NCBI RefSeq assembly: GCF_030817655.1
Contig: NZ_JAUSZM010000003.1
Span: forward strand, 310,001-374,000
Origin: Streptomyces sp. V4I2
Lineage (GTDB): Bacteria > Actinomycetota > Actinomycetes > Streptomycetales > Streptomycetaceae
Length of the DNA stretch: 64,000 nucleotides
Reading direction: 5' to 3'
Each line of letters begins with the position of its first letter. Position 1 is the stretch's first letter. Position numbers and translations under genes: made by a program. Below are positions 25,007 through 34,336 of this stretch, one piece after another. The notes under the pieces are model-generated. The model worked only from the letters and a program-made list of their open reading frames with translations. It ran no database searches and was not told the origin of the DNA.

Positions 25007-26536
25007 TCAGAGGAAGCTGACGTTCTGGGCGAGGGCGAGCCTGCTGGAGTAGTTGATGGTGTTGGTGGCCGGGCGCATGTATGCGCGCCAGGCGTCGGAG
25101 CCGGACTCGCGGCCGCCGCCGGTCTCCTTCTCACCACCGAAGGCGCCGCCGATCTCCGCGCCGGAGGTGCCGATGTTGACGTTGGCGATGCCGCAGTCGG
25201 AGCCCTCGGAGGAGAGGAAGAGCTCGGCCTCCTGCTGGTCGCGGGTGAAGATGCTCGAGGACAGGCCCTGGGGAACATCGTTGTGCAGGGCGATGGCCTC
25301 CTCGAACGTGTCGTACGTCAGCACGTAGAGGACCGGGGCGAAGGTCTCCTCCCGTACGACGTCGGTCTGTTCGTCGACGCGAACGATGACCGGTTCGGCG
25401 TAGGCCGCCCCCGGGGCGGTGTCGGCCAGCCGGCGGCCGCCGCCCACGAGAACCTTGCCGCCCCGCGCCTGTGCGCGGGTGAGGGCGTCCTGCATGCTTT
25501 CGAGAGCCTTGGTGGAGATGAGCGGTCCGACGAGGGTGTTCTCGTCCAACGGGTCGCCGATGGGGAGCTTGGCGTACGCGGCCGTCAGCCGTGCGATGAG
25601 GGTGTCCGCGATGTCGCGGTGGACGATGAGTCGGCGCAGGGTGGTGCAGCGCTGTCCCGCGGTACCGGCGGCGGCGAAGACGATGCCCTGGACGGCGAGG
25701 TCGAGGTCGGCGGAGGGCGCGACAACGGCGGCGTTGTTGCCGCCGAGCTCCAGCAGAGTGCGCCCGAAGCGGGCCGCGACGCGGGGGCCGACCTCGCGGC
25801 CCATGCGGGTGGAACCGGTAGCGCTGATGAGCGCGACGCGGGGGTCGTCCACGAGCTTCTCGCCGATGGTGCGGTCGCCGAGCAGCAGACGGTGTACGTC
25901 GAGGGGGGCGCCGACCTCTTCGGCGGCTTGGGCCAGCAGCCGGTCGCAGGCGAGCGAGATGAGCGGGGTGAGCTCGGAGGGCTTCCAGATCACGGTGTCG
26001 CCGCAGGCCAGAGCCACGGCGGTGTTCCACGACCACACGGCGGCGGGGAAGTTGAACGCGGAGATGACACCGACGACACCGAGGGGGTGCCAGGTCTCGG
26101 CGAGGCGATGGCCCGGGCGTTCGGAGGCGATGGTGCGCCCGTAGAGCTGACGGGACAGGCCCACCGCGAACTCACAGATGTCGATCATCTCCTGGACCTC
26201 ACCCAGCGCCTCCGAGCGGATCTTGCCCGCTTCGATGGTGATGAGGTCGGCCAGGTCGCTCTTGTGATCACGGAGCAACTCGCCCAGGCGGCGGACGAGT
26301 TCGCCGCGACGGGGCGCCGGTGTGGTGCGCCAGGTGAGAAAGGCCTCGCGGGTGGCGCTGATGGCCTCCTCGGTGTCAGCGGCGGTGGCGGCCGTCAGGC
26401 CGAAGAGGTCCTCGCCGGTGATGGGCGTACGGGCCTGGAAGTCGGTGCCTTCCTGAACGGTGACGCCGACGCGCTCCAGGGCGGCACGGGCTCGGGCGCG
26501 CAGGTCCTCGGTGGTGGGCAGGGTGGTGCTGGTCAT
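25007..26536 (-). CDS. ALDH7-type dehydrogenase (piperideine-6-carboxylate / aminoadipate-semialdehyde dehydrogenase)
   Basis: The 509-residue aldehyde dehydrogenase has the ALDH7 landmarks: VGVISAFNFPAAVWSWN, general base in LLELGGNNAAVV, cysteine in TAGQRCTTLRRL, and the C-terminal NVNIGTSGAEIGGAFGGEK with ETGGGRESGSDAW. That last segment is the aminoadipate-semialdehyde-binding signature of antiquitin-type enzymes. Known members oxidise piperideine-6-carboxylate to 2-aminoadipate in lysine degradation. The ATG at 26536 has GGGAG upstream; the longer frame runs into hglS in the wrong frame. It sits directly after hglS, in line with a lysine route. Confidence 0.9.
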   Translation of the reverse strand: MTSTTLPTTEDLRARARAALERVGVTVQEGTDFQARTPITGEDLFGLTAATAADTEEAISATREAFLTWRTTPAPRRGELVRRLGELLRDHKSDLADLITIEAGKIRSEALGEVQEMIDICEFAVGLSRQLYGRTIASERPGHRLAETWHPLGVVGVISAFNFPAAVWSWNTAVALACGDTVIWKPSELTPLISLACDRLLAQAAEEVGAPLDVHRLLLGDRTIGEKLVDDPRVALISATGSTRMGREVGPRVAARFGRTLLELGGNNAAVVAPSADLDLAVQGIVFAAAGTAGQRCTTLRRLIVHRDIADTLIARLTAAYAKLPIGDPLDENTLVGPLISTKALESMQDALTRAQARGGKVLVGGGRRLADTAPGAAYAEPVIVRVDEQTDVVREETFAPVLYVLTYDTFEEAIALHNDVPQGLSSSIFTRDQQEAELFLSSEGSDCGIANVNIGTSGAEIGGAFGGEKETGGGRESGSDAWRAYMRPATNTINYSSRLALAQNVSFL

Positions 26537-26580
26537 GATGCTCCCTTGGGGGTTGAGGGGTGAGGACCGGATCGGCGGGG

Positions 26581-27972
26581 TCAGCCGATTGCGCCGTCGA
26601 GTCCCAGTTCCCTGGCGACCTGGGCGATGGAGCGGTTCTGCTGCTCCTCGTAGAGGGCGAAGGGGTCGAGGACTTCGCGGTCGATGGCGCCGGAGAGCCA
26701 TGCGCTGTCGTAGGCGGCGCCTTCCTGGTCGTTGTTCCTGGAGCCCTCGCCGCTGAGGTTGGACTGGAAGATGCCGGCCGCGGAGCGGGGCAGGAAGTCC
26801 TCGTAGACAACGGGCTCGGCCCGGACCCAGCCCTGCCCCAGCAAGTCGCCGATGCCGGTCGGCGGGCGGCTTCCGTCCCGTGGCCGGTCGGTCGCGACCT
26901 GGTAGGTGAAGTACGCCAGCCCCTGGGTGGCGAGTTCTCGCTCGCTGCCGGGGACGTGCTCGGCCCACAGGGTGCGGGCGAGTTCGCTCCGGTCCGCCCG
27001 GGGGTGGAGGGCGGCCTGCTGGTCGACGAGGGCGAGCAGGCGGTCGTAGAGGGCCCGGCCCTCGCGGGTGACGGCGATGCCACGGGCTTCGACCTCGCCG
27101 AACCGCACGCGCAGGGCACCGGTGATCACGCTGCCGTCCGGGGTGCGCAGGGCGCGGGGCTCGGCCAGCGCCCGGAAGGACGTCTGACGCAGCAACAGGT
27201 CGGGGCCCTTCCAGTCCGGGGGGCCCTGGATGGCGTCGATCATTTCGATGCCGCGCCCGGTCATGCGCCGGTAGAGCTCGTCGATGTCCAGGACGCGCGG
27301 GGTGAGGTGGTTGATATGGGTGCTGCGCACACCACCGATGTCCGCGGCCACGGCGGAGACCTTCTCCAGGGTCTCGTACCAGGCCTTGTCGATCGGCTCG
27401 GCCGACAACTCGAAGGCCTGCACGGCGAGCAGGAGGAAGCGTTCGGCTGCGGCGTCCGGCAGTTCCTTCTCCGCCTCGGCCCGGTCGGCCAGGGCGAGCA
27501 GCTCCGGCGGGAACAGCTCGCGGCCGGCGAGGAACGTCTCCAGGCGGGAGCGCAGACCGGCGTCGAAGAACCGCGGGTCCGCCGGGGTGAGCAAGGACGT
27601 GAAGACGCGGAAGGGGTTACGTGCCAGTTCCTCGCCGTCGATGGGACGGAACGCGGTCGATACGACGGGCACCGCGCTGGCGGCGGCCTCGCGCAGGTCG
27701 TAGAACCCCACCGGGTGCATGCCCAGGGCCCCGAAGATGCGGGCGACCTGCCGCAGTTCGCCGGGGGTGCCGACGCGGATGGCGCCGTGCCGTTCCGCGG
27801 TCACCCGGCTGATGGATCCCAGACGTTCCGCGTCGGCACCCTGCGCGCGCAGGACGTCCTCGTTGACCTCGCGCGAGACGTCCACGAGCGTGGTGTAGGC
27901 GGGGACCTCCCGCCCGTACATGTCCGAGAGCCGCGAGGCGAAGGCGGCGCGCAGTTGCCACTGGCTGATCAT
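26581..27972 (-). CDS. hglS: 2-oxoadipate dioxygenase/decarboxylase HglS (DUF1338)
   Basis: The 463-residue protein belongs to the DUF1338/HglS family. Visible landmarks are the N-terminal LSDMYGREVPAYTTLVDV, the HGAIRVGT metal-histidine segment near residue 65, the HINHLTPRVLDID histidine-rich segment and a C-terminal YEDFLPRSAAGIFQSNL. HglS is an Fe(II)-dependent hydroxyglutarate synthase that turns 2-oxoadipate into D-2-hydroxyglutarate in lysine catabolism. The next two enzymes needed, an aminoadipate-producing dehydrogenase and a D-2-hydroxyglutarate dehydrogenase, are both nearby. The ATG at 27972 aligns with the family. A GTG at 28053 overlapping the upstream stop (GTGA) would add 27 Pro/Asp-rich residues. 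Confidence 0.87.
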   Translation of the reverse strand: MISQWQLRAAFASRLSDMYGREVPAYTTLVDVSREVNEDVLRAQGADAERLGSISRVTAERHGAIRVGTPGELRQVARIFGALGMHPVGFYDLREAAASAVPVVSTAFRPIDGEELARNPFRVFTSLLTPADPRFFDAGLRSRLETFLAGRELFPPELLALADRAEAEKELPDAAAERFLLLAVQAFELSAEPIDKAWYETLEKVSAVAADIGGVRSTHINHLTPRVLDIDELYRRMTGRGIEMIDAIQGPPDWKGPDLLLRQTSFRALAEPRALRTPDGSVITGALRVRFGEVEARGIAVTREGRALYDRLLALVDQQAALHPRADRSELARTLWAEHVPGSERELATQGLAYFTYQVATDRPRDGSRPPTGIGDLLGQGWVRAEPVVYEDFLPRSAAGIFQSNLSGEGSRNNDQEGAAYDSAWLSGAIDREVLDPFALYEEQQNRSIAQVARELGLDGAIG

Positions 27973-28009
27973 CGACGGGTCTGCCTTTCCATCGGGCTTT
28001 GGATCGGGC

Positions 28010-28041
28010 GGGCGGTCGGGCAGTCGGGCAGTTGGGCGGTC
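28010..28041. repeat. Four perfect-register 8-bp tandem repeats (GGGCRGTY)
   Basis: Units GGGCGGTC, GGGCAGTC, GGGCAGTT and GGGCGGTC occupy 28010-28041 between the FAD oxidase stop and the hglS ATG. The unit length is not a multiple of three, so a copy-number change would break the frame from the upstream GTG at 28053 but not affect translation from the ATG at 27972. Confidence 0.8.
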
Positions 28042-28049
28042 ACGGGAAT

Positions 28050-29225
28050 TCACACCACGTGGGCTTCGGGACGGATCTCGGCCCCGGCCCGGAAGCGGTC
28101 GGCGCTGAGGGGTGAGATGTCGATGAACGGTTCGCGGTCCAGGCAGAGGTCGCGCACGATCTCGCCGACGGCAGGGGCCTGCAGGAAGCCATGGCCGGAA
28201 AATCCGGTGGCGTACAGGAAGTTGGCCAGTTCGCCGGAGCGTCCGATCAGCGCGTTGTGGTCCGGGGTGACCTCGTACAGTCCGGCCCAGCCGTCGGCGA
28301 TCTCCATGTCGGCCAGCGCGGGGGCCTGGCGCCGCGCGGCGGCACGGAACAGATCGAGCCAGTCGGGGGTCCAGGTGGTGTCGAAGCCGTCAGGCTGGTC
28401 GGGATCGGCCAGGCCGAACAGCAGACCGTCGTCGCTGTTGTGGAAGTAGGCCGAGGTCGAGAAGTCGATGGTGAAGGGAATGCGAGGTGCCGGAGGTGTC
28501 AGCGGCTCGGTGAAAGCCAGCTGGCGACGCACCGGCCGCACCGGCAGGTTGATGCCGGCCATGTCGCCGATCTGCCCCGACCAGGCGCCCGCCGCGCAGA
28601 TGACGGTGGAGCAGGAAATCCGGCCGCGGTCGGTGTGAACAGCGGTGACACGGTCGCCGGCGGTGTCGATGCCGGTCACGGCGGTGTGCGGAGCGAACCT
28701 GACGCCGGCCCGGGCCGCGGAGTCGGCATATCCGTGGACGACCAGGGCGGGGCGGGCGTGGCCGTCGGCGGCTGAGTAGACGGCGGCCACGAGTCCGTCG
28801 GTGGTGATGTAGGGACACAGCCGGCGGGCCTCGTCCGGGCTGATCATGCGGCTGGGCACGTCCAGGCTGTTCTGGATCCGGACACTGACCTCGAAGTCCG
28901 CGGCCTGCTGGTCGCTGGTGAGCAGGAAGAGGTAGCCGACGCTGTCGAGACGGATGTCGGCGCCGGGGCGGTGCGCGAAGTCCTGGAAGGCCCGCAGACT
29001 CCGGTTGCCCAGTTCGATGTTGAGCGGGTCGGAGAACTGGGCCCGCACTCCGCCGATCGGTTTGCCGGAACTGCCGCAGCCCAGGTCGCCGCGCTCGACC
29101 ACGACGGTGTCGGTCACTCCGGCCTCGGCCAGGTGGAAGGCGATGCTGGCACCCATCACGCCACCGCCGATGATCACGACATCGGCTGCCTGCGGAACGG
29201 TGCGGAGGGTGGATGAGGTGGGCAA
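28050..29225 (-). CDS. FAD-dependent amine oxidase (sarcosine/pipecolate oxidase-like)
   Basis: The 391-residue DAO-superfamily flavoprotein has VVIIGGGVMGASIAFHLAEAG at the N-terminus and ERGDLGCGSSGKPIGGVRAQF for FAD binding. Its C-terminus has the family YEVTPDHNALIGRS and YATGFSGHGFLQAPAVGEI. The TTG at 29225 has AAAGGGGA about 10 bp upstream. In pseudomonads an FAD oxidase makes piperideine-6-carboxylate from L-pipecolate just before the ALDH7 enzyme. Its position upstream of hglS and the ALDH7 gene in the same operon suggests that role here, by inference. It could instead act on another secondary amine. Confidence 0.78.
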   Translation of the reverse strand: MPTSSTLRTVPQAADVVIIGGGVMGASIAFHLAEAGVTDTVVVERGDLGCGSSGKPIGGVRAQFSDPLNIELGNRSLRAFQDFAHRPGADIRLDSVGYLFLLTSDQQAADFEVSVRIQNSLDVPSRMISPDEARRLCPYITTDGLVAAVYSAADGHARPALVVHGYADSAARAGVRFAPHTAVTGIDTAGDRVTAVHTDRGRISCSTVICAAGAWSGQIGDMAGINLPVRPVRRQLAFTEPLTPPAPRIPFTIDFSTSAYFHNSDDGLLFGLADPDQPDGFDTTWTPDWLDLFRAAARRQAPALADMEIADGWAGLYEVTPDHNALIGRSGELANFLYATGFSGHGFLQAPAVGEIVRDLCLDREPFIDISPLSADRFRAGAEIRPEAHVV

Positions 29226-29405
29226 GTGGCCGATCCCCTTTCCAGAGGCCGACGCCAGAGCCGAAGAGGCATCCGTTCGGGGCGTGGCTCGGGCTGTCAG
29301 TTTTGTGGTGAGACGTGCTGATCAGCTATCTGCCTGTCATCGTGACGGCCCCCAACCGTTGACGTCTATGAACAGTTAGTGCGTCTGATCTATTAGGATC
29401 TCTAT

Positions 29406-30320
29406 ATGGACTGGACCAGTTCCCAGCTGCGCTCCCTGGTGGAGCTGCGCCGGCGCGGAACCATCACCGCGGTGGCACAGGCCCTGGGATACACCCCAGG
29501 CGGGGTTTCCCAGCAGATCGCCGCGCTGGAGAAGGCAACCGGCATGGAGCTGCTGCAGCGTGTGGGGCGACGGGTGGAGCTCACCGACGCCGGGATGACG
29601 CTGGCCGATCACGCCGAGCGGATCCTGTCCACGGAGGCCGAGGCGGTCCAGGCCCTGGAGCGCAGTCGCAACGAGATCTCCGGGGTGTTGCTGGTCGGCC
29701 TGTTCGCCACGGCCGCCGCCGAGATCCTGCCGCAGGCCCTGCGGCGGGTGCGCGAGGCCCATCCCGGGCTGGCCGTGCACAGCCGCGACATGGACGTGGA
29801 CGAGGTGTACGACGCAGTCGCCTCCGGCGGCGTGGACCTGGCGCTGGGCCTGGACTACCCGGATCTGCCCATCCGTCGTGATCCGGCCCTGCGGGTGGTG
29901 CAGCTCTACCGGGAGCGGTTCTCACTCGCGGTGCCCGCCGGGTCGATGGACGGCCGGGACGAGGTCGCCCTGACCGACACCCAGGACCTGGTATGGATCA
30001 TGGCCTCGGCCGACAGCTACTACGGCCGCGCCGTGCGCACCGCCTGCCGGCGGGCGGGCATCGAGCCGGATGTACAACACGAGGTAACGGACACCGCAGC
30101 CACCCTTGCACTCGTCGAGGCGGGCATCGGGGTGAGCACCGTGACGGATCTGATGCTCAGACTGCGCGCCTCACGCTTCGACGTGGTGAGGCTGCGCGAG
30201 ACGATCGAGCGGCACATCGTCGTGGTGTTCCGTTCCTCGGCCGAGCGTCGCCCCACGGTGGCGGCGCTGGTCGACGTCCTGCGGGCGGTGGCCGGGACCC
30301 GGCGCGGCATCCCGGCGTAG
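29406..30320 (+). CDS. LysR-family transcriptional regulator
   Basis: The 304-residue regulator has an N-terminal helix-turn-helix (SSQLRSLVELRRRGTITAVA, then TPGGVSQQIAALEK) and a LysR effector domain. The ATG at 29406 has AGGA upstream. It diverges from the FAD oxidase-hglS-ALDH7 operon with a 180-bp gap, so it is the best candidate for control of that operon. Its stop is 7 bp from the 3' end of the convergent second LysR gene. Confidence 0.88.
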   Translation: MDWTSSQLRSLVELRRRGTITAVAQALGYTPGGVSQQIAALEKATGMELLQRVGRRVELTDAGMTLADHAERILSTEAEAVQALERSRNEISGVLLVGLFATAAAEILPQALRRVREAHPGLAVHSRDMDVDEVYDAVASGGVDLALGLDYPDLPIRRDPALRVVQLYRERFSLAVPAGSMDGRDEVALTDTQDLVWIMASADSYYGRAVRTACRRAGIEPDVQHEVTDTAATLALVEAGIGVSTVTDLMLRLRASRFDVVRLRETIERHIVVVFRSSAERRPTVAALVDVLRAVAGTRRGIPA

Positions 30321-30327
30321 GCCTGGT

Positions 30328-31233
30328 TCAGGCCGGGTGCAGATACGGCTCGCCGGCCGGCACCGCACGCCGCAGGGCATCGAGCATCGTAGCCAGCAGG
30401 GGATTACTGTTCTCGGCGCGGTGCAACGCCATCACCTGGCGGTGCGCGGAGCGCTGCGTCAGGCATGTGGCCTCGATGTCCTCACTGGGTACGTGGCTGA
30501 GGGCCGGTACGACAGCCACTCCGAGACCGGCGGAGACCAGCTCCCGCACCACGTCGTAGTTGTTGCTGCGGAAGGCGACTGCGGCATCGAATCCGGCGGC
30601 GGCGCACAGCCGGGTGAGCGACAGGGCCCCAGCCGTGCCTTCCCGGCTGGTGATCCACCGCGCCCTGGACAGGTGGGGAAGATGTGCGCCCAGGGCACTG
30701 CCGTGCGCCCGCAGCAGGATGAGGTCCTCCCGCAGCAGGTGATGGCAGGTCAGTCCGTCGGGCCACTGCCGCGGGCTGAGCCCGTACTCGTACACCAGCG
30801 CGATGTCCAGGTCGCCGCTCCCGAGCGATGCGATGAGCTCTTCGGGTTCGCCCTCGTCAAGCTGGATCTGGGCGCGCGGATGCGTTTCGCCGAGCGCCGA
30901 GAGCGCGGCGGGCACCAGCCTGACGCTTGCCGTCGGGAAACTGCCCAGCCTCAGTCGGCCGGTGGCGCCGGTGGCGAGTTCCCGCACCTGGTAATCCAGA
31001 TCGTCCATGGCGGCCAGCGCCCGCGCGCTGAGGTCGACCAGGCGGTGCGCCGCGGTGGTCGGACGGATCCCGTGCGCCTCCCGCTCGAACAGGACCAGCC
31101 CCGTCTCCTTTTCCAGGGCGGAGATCTGCTGCGAGATCGCGGAGGCCGTGTAGCCGAGGTCGCGGGCTGCGATGGCGAACGATTTGCTGGCGACGACGAC
31201 CTTCAATGTGAGCAGATGCAGAGGCTTCAGCAA
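30328..31233 (-). CDS. LysR-family transcriptional regulator
   Basis: The 301-residue protein begins LKPLHLLTLKVVVASKSFAI and has the helix-turn-helix TASAISQQISALEKETG, followed by a LysR effector domain ending near AVPAGEPYLHPA. The start is a TTG at 31233 with CAGGAG 7 bp upstream. The frame is open far beyond it only as an antisense shadow of the next gene. It diverges from the D-2-hydroxyglutarate dehydrogenase at 31393 and probably regulates it. Confidence 0.87.
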   Translation of the reverse strand: MLKPLHLLTLKVVVASKSFAIAARDLGYTASAISQQISALEKETGLVLFEREAHGIRPTTAAHRLVDLSARALAAMDDLDYQVRELATGATGRLRLGSFPTASVRLVPAALSALGETHPRAQIQLDEGEPEELIASLGSGDLDIALVYEYGLSPRQWPDGLTCHHLLREDLILLRAHGSALGAHLPHLSRARWITSREGTAGALSLTRLCAAAGFDAAVAFRSNNYDVVRELVSAGLGVAVVPALSHVPSEDIEATCLTQRSAHRQVMALHRAENSNPLLATMLDALRRAVPAGEPYLHPA

Positions 31234-31392
31234 GGCGGGCTCCTGAGAGGTGCGGAGGCCTGAGCATAAGTAATCCTTGGTCTGGGGTGTCAATGCTTTC
31301 GGTCTGCTGGGCCTTGTGGCGTGGCCTGGCCGGCGGACATCGTGGGGTGGCCGGGTCGAACGCGACCGGTGAGCACGAAGGAGCGAGCACCA

Positions 31393-34299
31393 GTGGCCAC
31401 GACAGGGCAAGGCCTCGGCAGCGTGGACGCGGCAGCAGTGACAGAAGCCCTCAGCCGGGGGAACTGCGGCGAGGTCGCCGGCGATGCCGGCCGCCGCGCA
31501 CAGTACTCGGCCGACGCCTCCAACTACCGGCGGATTCCGCTGGCGGTGGTCTTCCCGCGCGAGCGCCTGCACGTCCTCAATGCCCTTGCCGTGTGCCGCC
31601 GCCTCGGCGTGCCGGTCACATCCCGGGGCGCGGGCACCAGTACCTCCGGGCAGGCCGTCGGTCCAGGAGTCGTGCTGGATTTCTCCCGCTATTTCAATCG
31701 CCTCATCGCCCTGGACCCCCAGGCACGCACCGCGACGGTGGAGCCGGGCATCGTTCTGGACGATCTCCAGACGGCCGCCGCCGGGCACGGCCTGCTGTTC
31801 GGCGCCGATCCCTCCACCCACAGCCGCTGCACGCTCGGCGGCATGATCGGCAACAACGCGTGCGGAACCCACTCCGTGGCCTGGGGCCGCACCGCGGACA
31901 ACGTCATGGAACTCGAAGTGGTCACCTACCGCGGCACGGTGGTCCGTCTCGGCGAGATGACCCAGGACGAGATCGACGAGGCCATGGCCGCCGGTGATGA
32001 GCGCGCCCAGCTGATCGCCTCCCTGTACCGGCTCGCCCAGAGCAATCTGGCGGCGCTGCGCACCAAGCTGGGGCAGTTCCCCCGCCAGGTGTCGGGGTAC
32101 GCGCTGGAACACCTGCTGCCCGAGCGGCGCTTCAACCTCGCCCGGGCCCTTGTCGGCAGCGAGGGCACGCTCGCCGTGATCCTCTCCGCGACCGTCCGCC
32201 TCATCTCCCCGCCGCCCGCCCGGGCCCTGGTCGTCCTCGGCTTCCAGGACGCCTGCGCTGCGGCCGATGCCGTGCCCGCCCTGCTCAAGCACCGGCTGCT
32301 GGCGCTGGAGGGACTCGACCACGCGCTGACCGACATCGTCACCCGGCCGGAGACCCGCGCCGCGATCGACAACCTGCCCGCCGCCCAGGCGTGGCTGTTC
32401 GCCGAACTCGGCGGCACAGCCGACGAACTGCCCCTGCGGGCCACTGAACTCGCCGAGACCGCCCGGCAGGCCACGGGCTTCACCGGCAGTGAGGTCGTCA
32501 TCGATCCCGCGCGGGCCCGACAGCTGTGGCGGATCCGCGAGGACGGAGCGGGCCTGGCCACACGTCTGCCCGACGGCTCCGAAGCCTGGCCCGGCTGGGA
32601 GGACGCGGCCGTCCCGCCCGGTCAACTGGGCTCCTACCTGCGCCGGTTCACCCAGCTGCTCGCGCAGCACGATCTACGGGGCGCGGTCTACGGGCACTTC
32701 GGCGAGGGCTGTCTGCACGTCCGTATCAACTTCGACTTCACCACCGAGCAGGGCACTGCCGTCTTCCGCGCCTTCGTCACCGGCGCCGCCGAACTGATCG
32801 CCGCGCACGGCGGCTCGCTGTCCGGCGAACACGGCGACGGCCAGGCCCGCTCCGAACTGCTGCCCCTGATGTACGGGTCCGAGATCATCGCCCTGTTCGA
32901 GGAGTTCAAGAACATCTGGGACCCCGACAACGGCCTCAACCCCGGAATGATCGTGCACCCGCTGCCTGTCGACGGCAACCTGCGGGTCAGCCCCCACCGC
33001 ACCCCGCTGCCCCTGACCACCGTCTTCCCCTTCCACGCGGACGGCGGTGACTTCGCCAAGGCCACCCGCCGCTGCGTCGGCGTCGGCAAGTGCCGCTCCG
33101 CAAGCCACCGCGGCGACGTCATGTGCCCCAGCTACCGGGTCACGCTGGACGAGAAGGACTCCACCCGTGGCCGTGCACGCCTGCTGTACGAGATGACCCA
33201 GGGCGAGGTGATCACCGACGGATGGCGGTCCACGGAAGTCCGCGACGCCCTCGATCTGTGCCTGTCCTGCAAGGGGTGCAGCGCCGACTGTCCCGTCGGC
33301 GTGGATGTGGCCACCTACAAGTCGGAGTTCCTGCACCACCACTACAAGGGCCGGATCCGGCCCGCCTCCCACTACACGATGGGCTGGCTCCCCCTGCTGT
33401 CCCGGCCGGCCGCCCGTGTGCCACGGCTGGTCAACGCGCTTACCTCCTCACGCCTGGCCCCCCTCATCAAGCGGCTCGGAGGGATCGCAGCGCAGCGCGA
33501 CATTCCCCGGTTCGCCGACCGGACCTTCCTGACCTGGTTCCGCGACCGCGCACCCCAGGGCGATGGACACCTCGGCCCGGTCATCCTGTGGGTGGACTCC
33601 TTCAACAATCACTTCACCCCCGACGTCCTCAAGGCCGGAGTCGACGTGCTGGAGAGCGCCGGCTTCCGCGTCCAGGTCCCCGACGGCACCCAGTGCTGCG
33701 GACTGACCTGGATCACCACCGGACAGCTGGGCACAGCTCGCCGCATCGCCCGGCGCACCACCGCCGCCCTGGCCCCCGCCGCCGGCGCGGGCATCCCCGT
33801 CGTCGGCCTGGAGCCCAGCTGCACGGCCGCCCTCAGGAGTGACCTGCCCGAACTCCTGGACGGAAACGCCGACGCCCGCGCCATCGCCCGGTCCACCGTC
33901 ACCCTGGCCGAGCTCCTCGTCCACCGGGCGCCCGACTGGCAGCCCCCACGGATCGAAGCCACCTCGATCAGCCAGACCCACTGCCACCAGCACGCCACCT
34001 CCGGCTTCGGCGCCGACAGTGCGCTGCTGCGCCGCATGGGGGTCGACAACACGACGCTGGACTCGGGCTGTTGCGGCCTGGCGGGCAACTTCGGTTTCGA
34101 ACGCGGCCACTACGACGTCTCTGTCGCCGCAGGCGAACAGGTCCTGCTCCCCACCGTGCGCTCGGCCGCACCGGACACGCACATCCTTGCCGACGGCTTC
34201 AGCTGCCGCACCCAGATCGCACAACAGACGGACCGTACGGGCACCCACGTCGCGCAGCTCATCGCCCGCGCGCTGCCCCCGGCCGACACCTCCGCCTGA
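31393..34299 (+). CDS. FAD/Fe-S D-2-hydroxyglutarate dehydrogenase (YdiJ-like)
   Basis: The 968-residue protein joins two units. Residues about 25-540 are a VAO-type FAD oxidase (GVPVTSRGAGTSTSGQAVGP, LGGMIGNNACGTHSVAWGR, GSEGTLAVI, then EHGDGQARSEL). Residues about 555-960 are a Fe-S and CCG half, with CLSCKGCSADCPVGVD for a 4Fe-4S cluster and CCGLTWITTG and CCGLAGNFGFERGH cysteine-rich motifs. This is the domain order of YdiJ-type D-2-hydroxyglutarate dehydrogenases, which pass electrons to the respiratory chain. Its likely substrate is the product of HglS, encoded 3 kb away. The GTG at 31393 has AAGGAG 9 bp upstream. Confidence 0.87.
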   Translation: MATTGQGLGSVDAAAVTEALSRGNCGEVAGDAGRRAQYSADASNYRRIPLAVVFPRERLHVLNALAVCRRLGVPVTSRGAGTSTSGQAVGPGVVLDFSRYFNRLIALDPQARTATVEPGIVLDDLQTAAAGHGLLFGADPSTHSRCTLGGMIGNNACGTHSVAWGRTADNVMELEVVTYRGTVVRLGEMTQDEIDEAMAAGDERAQLIASLYRLAQSNLAALRTKLGQFPRQVSGYALEHLLPERRFNLARALVGSEGTLAVILSATVRLISPPPARALVVLGFQDACAAADAVPALLKHRLLALEGLDHALTDIVTRPETRAAIDNLPAAQAWLFAELGGTADELPLRATELAETARQATGFTGSEVVIDPARARQLWRIREDGAGLATRLPDGSEAWPGWEDAAVPPGQLGSYLRRFTQLLAQHDLRGAVYGHFGEGCLHVRINFDFTTEQGTAVFRAFVTGAAELIAAHGGSLSGEHGDGQARSELLPLMYGSEIIALFEEFKNIWDPDNGLNPGMIVHPLPVDGNLRVSPHRTPLPLTTVFPFHADGGDFAKATRRCVGVGKCRSASHRGDVMCPSYRVTLDEKDSTRGRARLLYEMTQGEVITDGWRSTEVRDALDLCLSCKGCSADCPVGVDVATYKSEFLHHHYKGRIRPASHYTMGWLPLLSRPAARVPRLVNALTSSRLAPLIKRLGGIAAQRDIPRFADRTFLTWFRDRAPQGDGHLGPVILWVDSFNNHFTPDVLKAGVDVLESAGFRVQVPDGTQCCGLTWITTGQLGTARRIARRTTAALAPAAGAGIPVVGLEPSCTAALRSDLPELLDGNADARAIARSTVTLAELLVHRAPDWQPPRIEATSISQTHCHQHATSGFGADSALLRRMGVDNTTLDSGCCGLAGNFGFERGHYDVSVAAGEQVLLPTVRSAAPDTHILADGFSCRTQIAQQTDRTGTHVAQLIARALPPADTSA

Positions 34300-34336
34300 T
34301 ACCCGCCACCCCTCCCCTACCGACAAAGGAACACCC

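Noticed and set aside
31234..32670. Large upstream extension of the LysR frame at 30328
   Set aside because: The extension is antisense to the FAD/Fe-S dehydrogenase; a TTG at 31233 with CAGGAG gives a normal LysR length.
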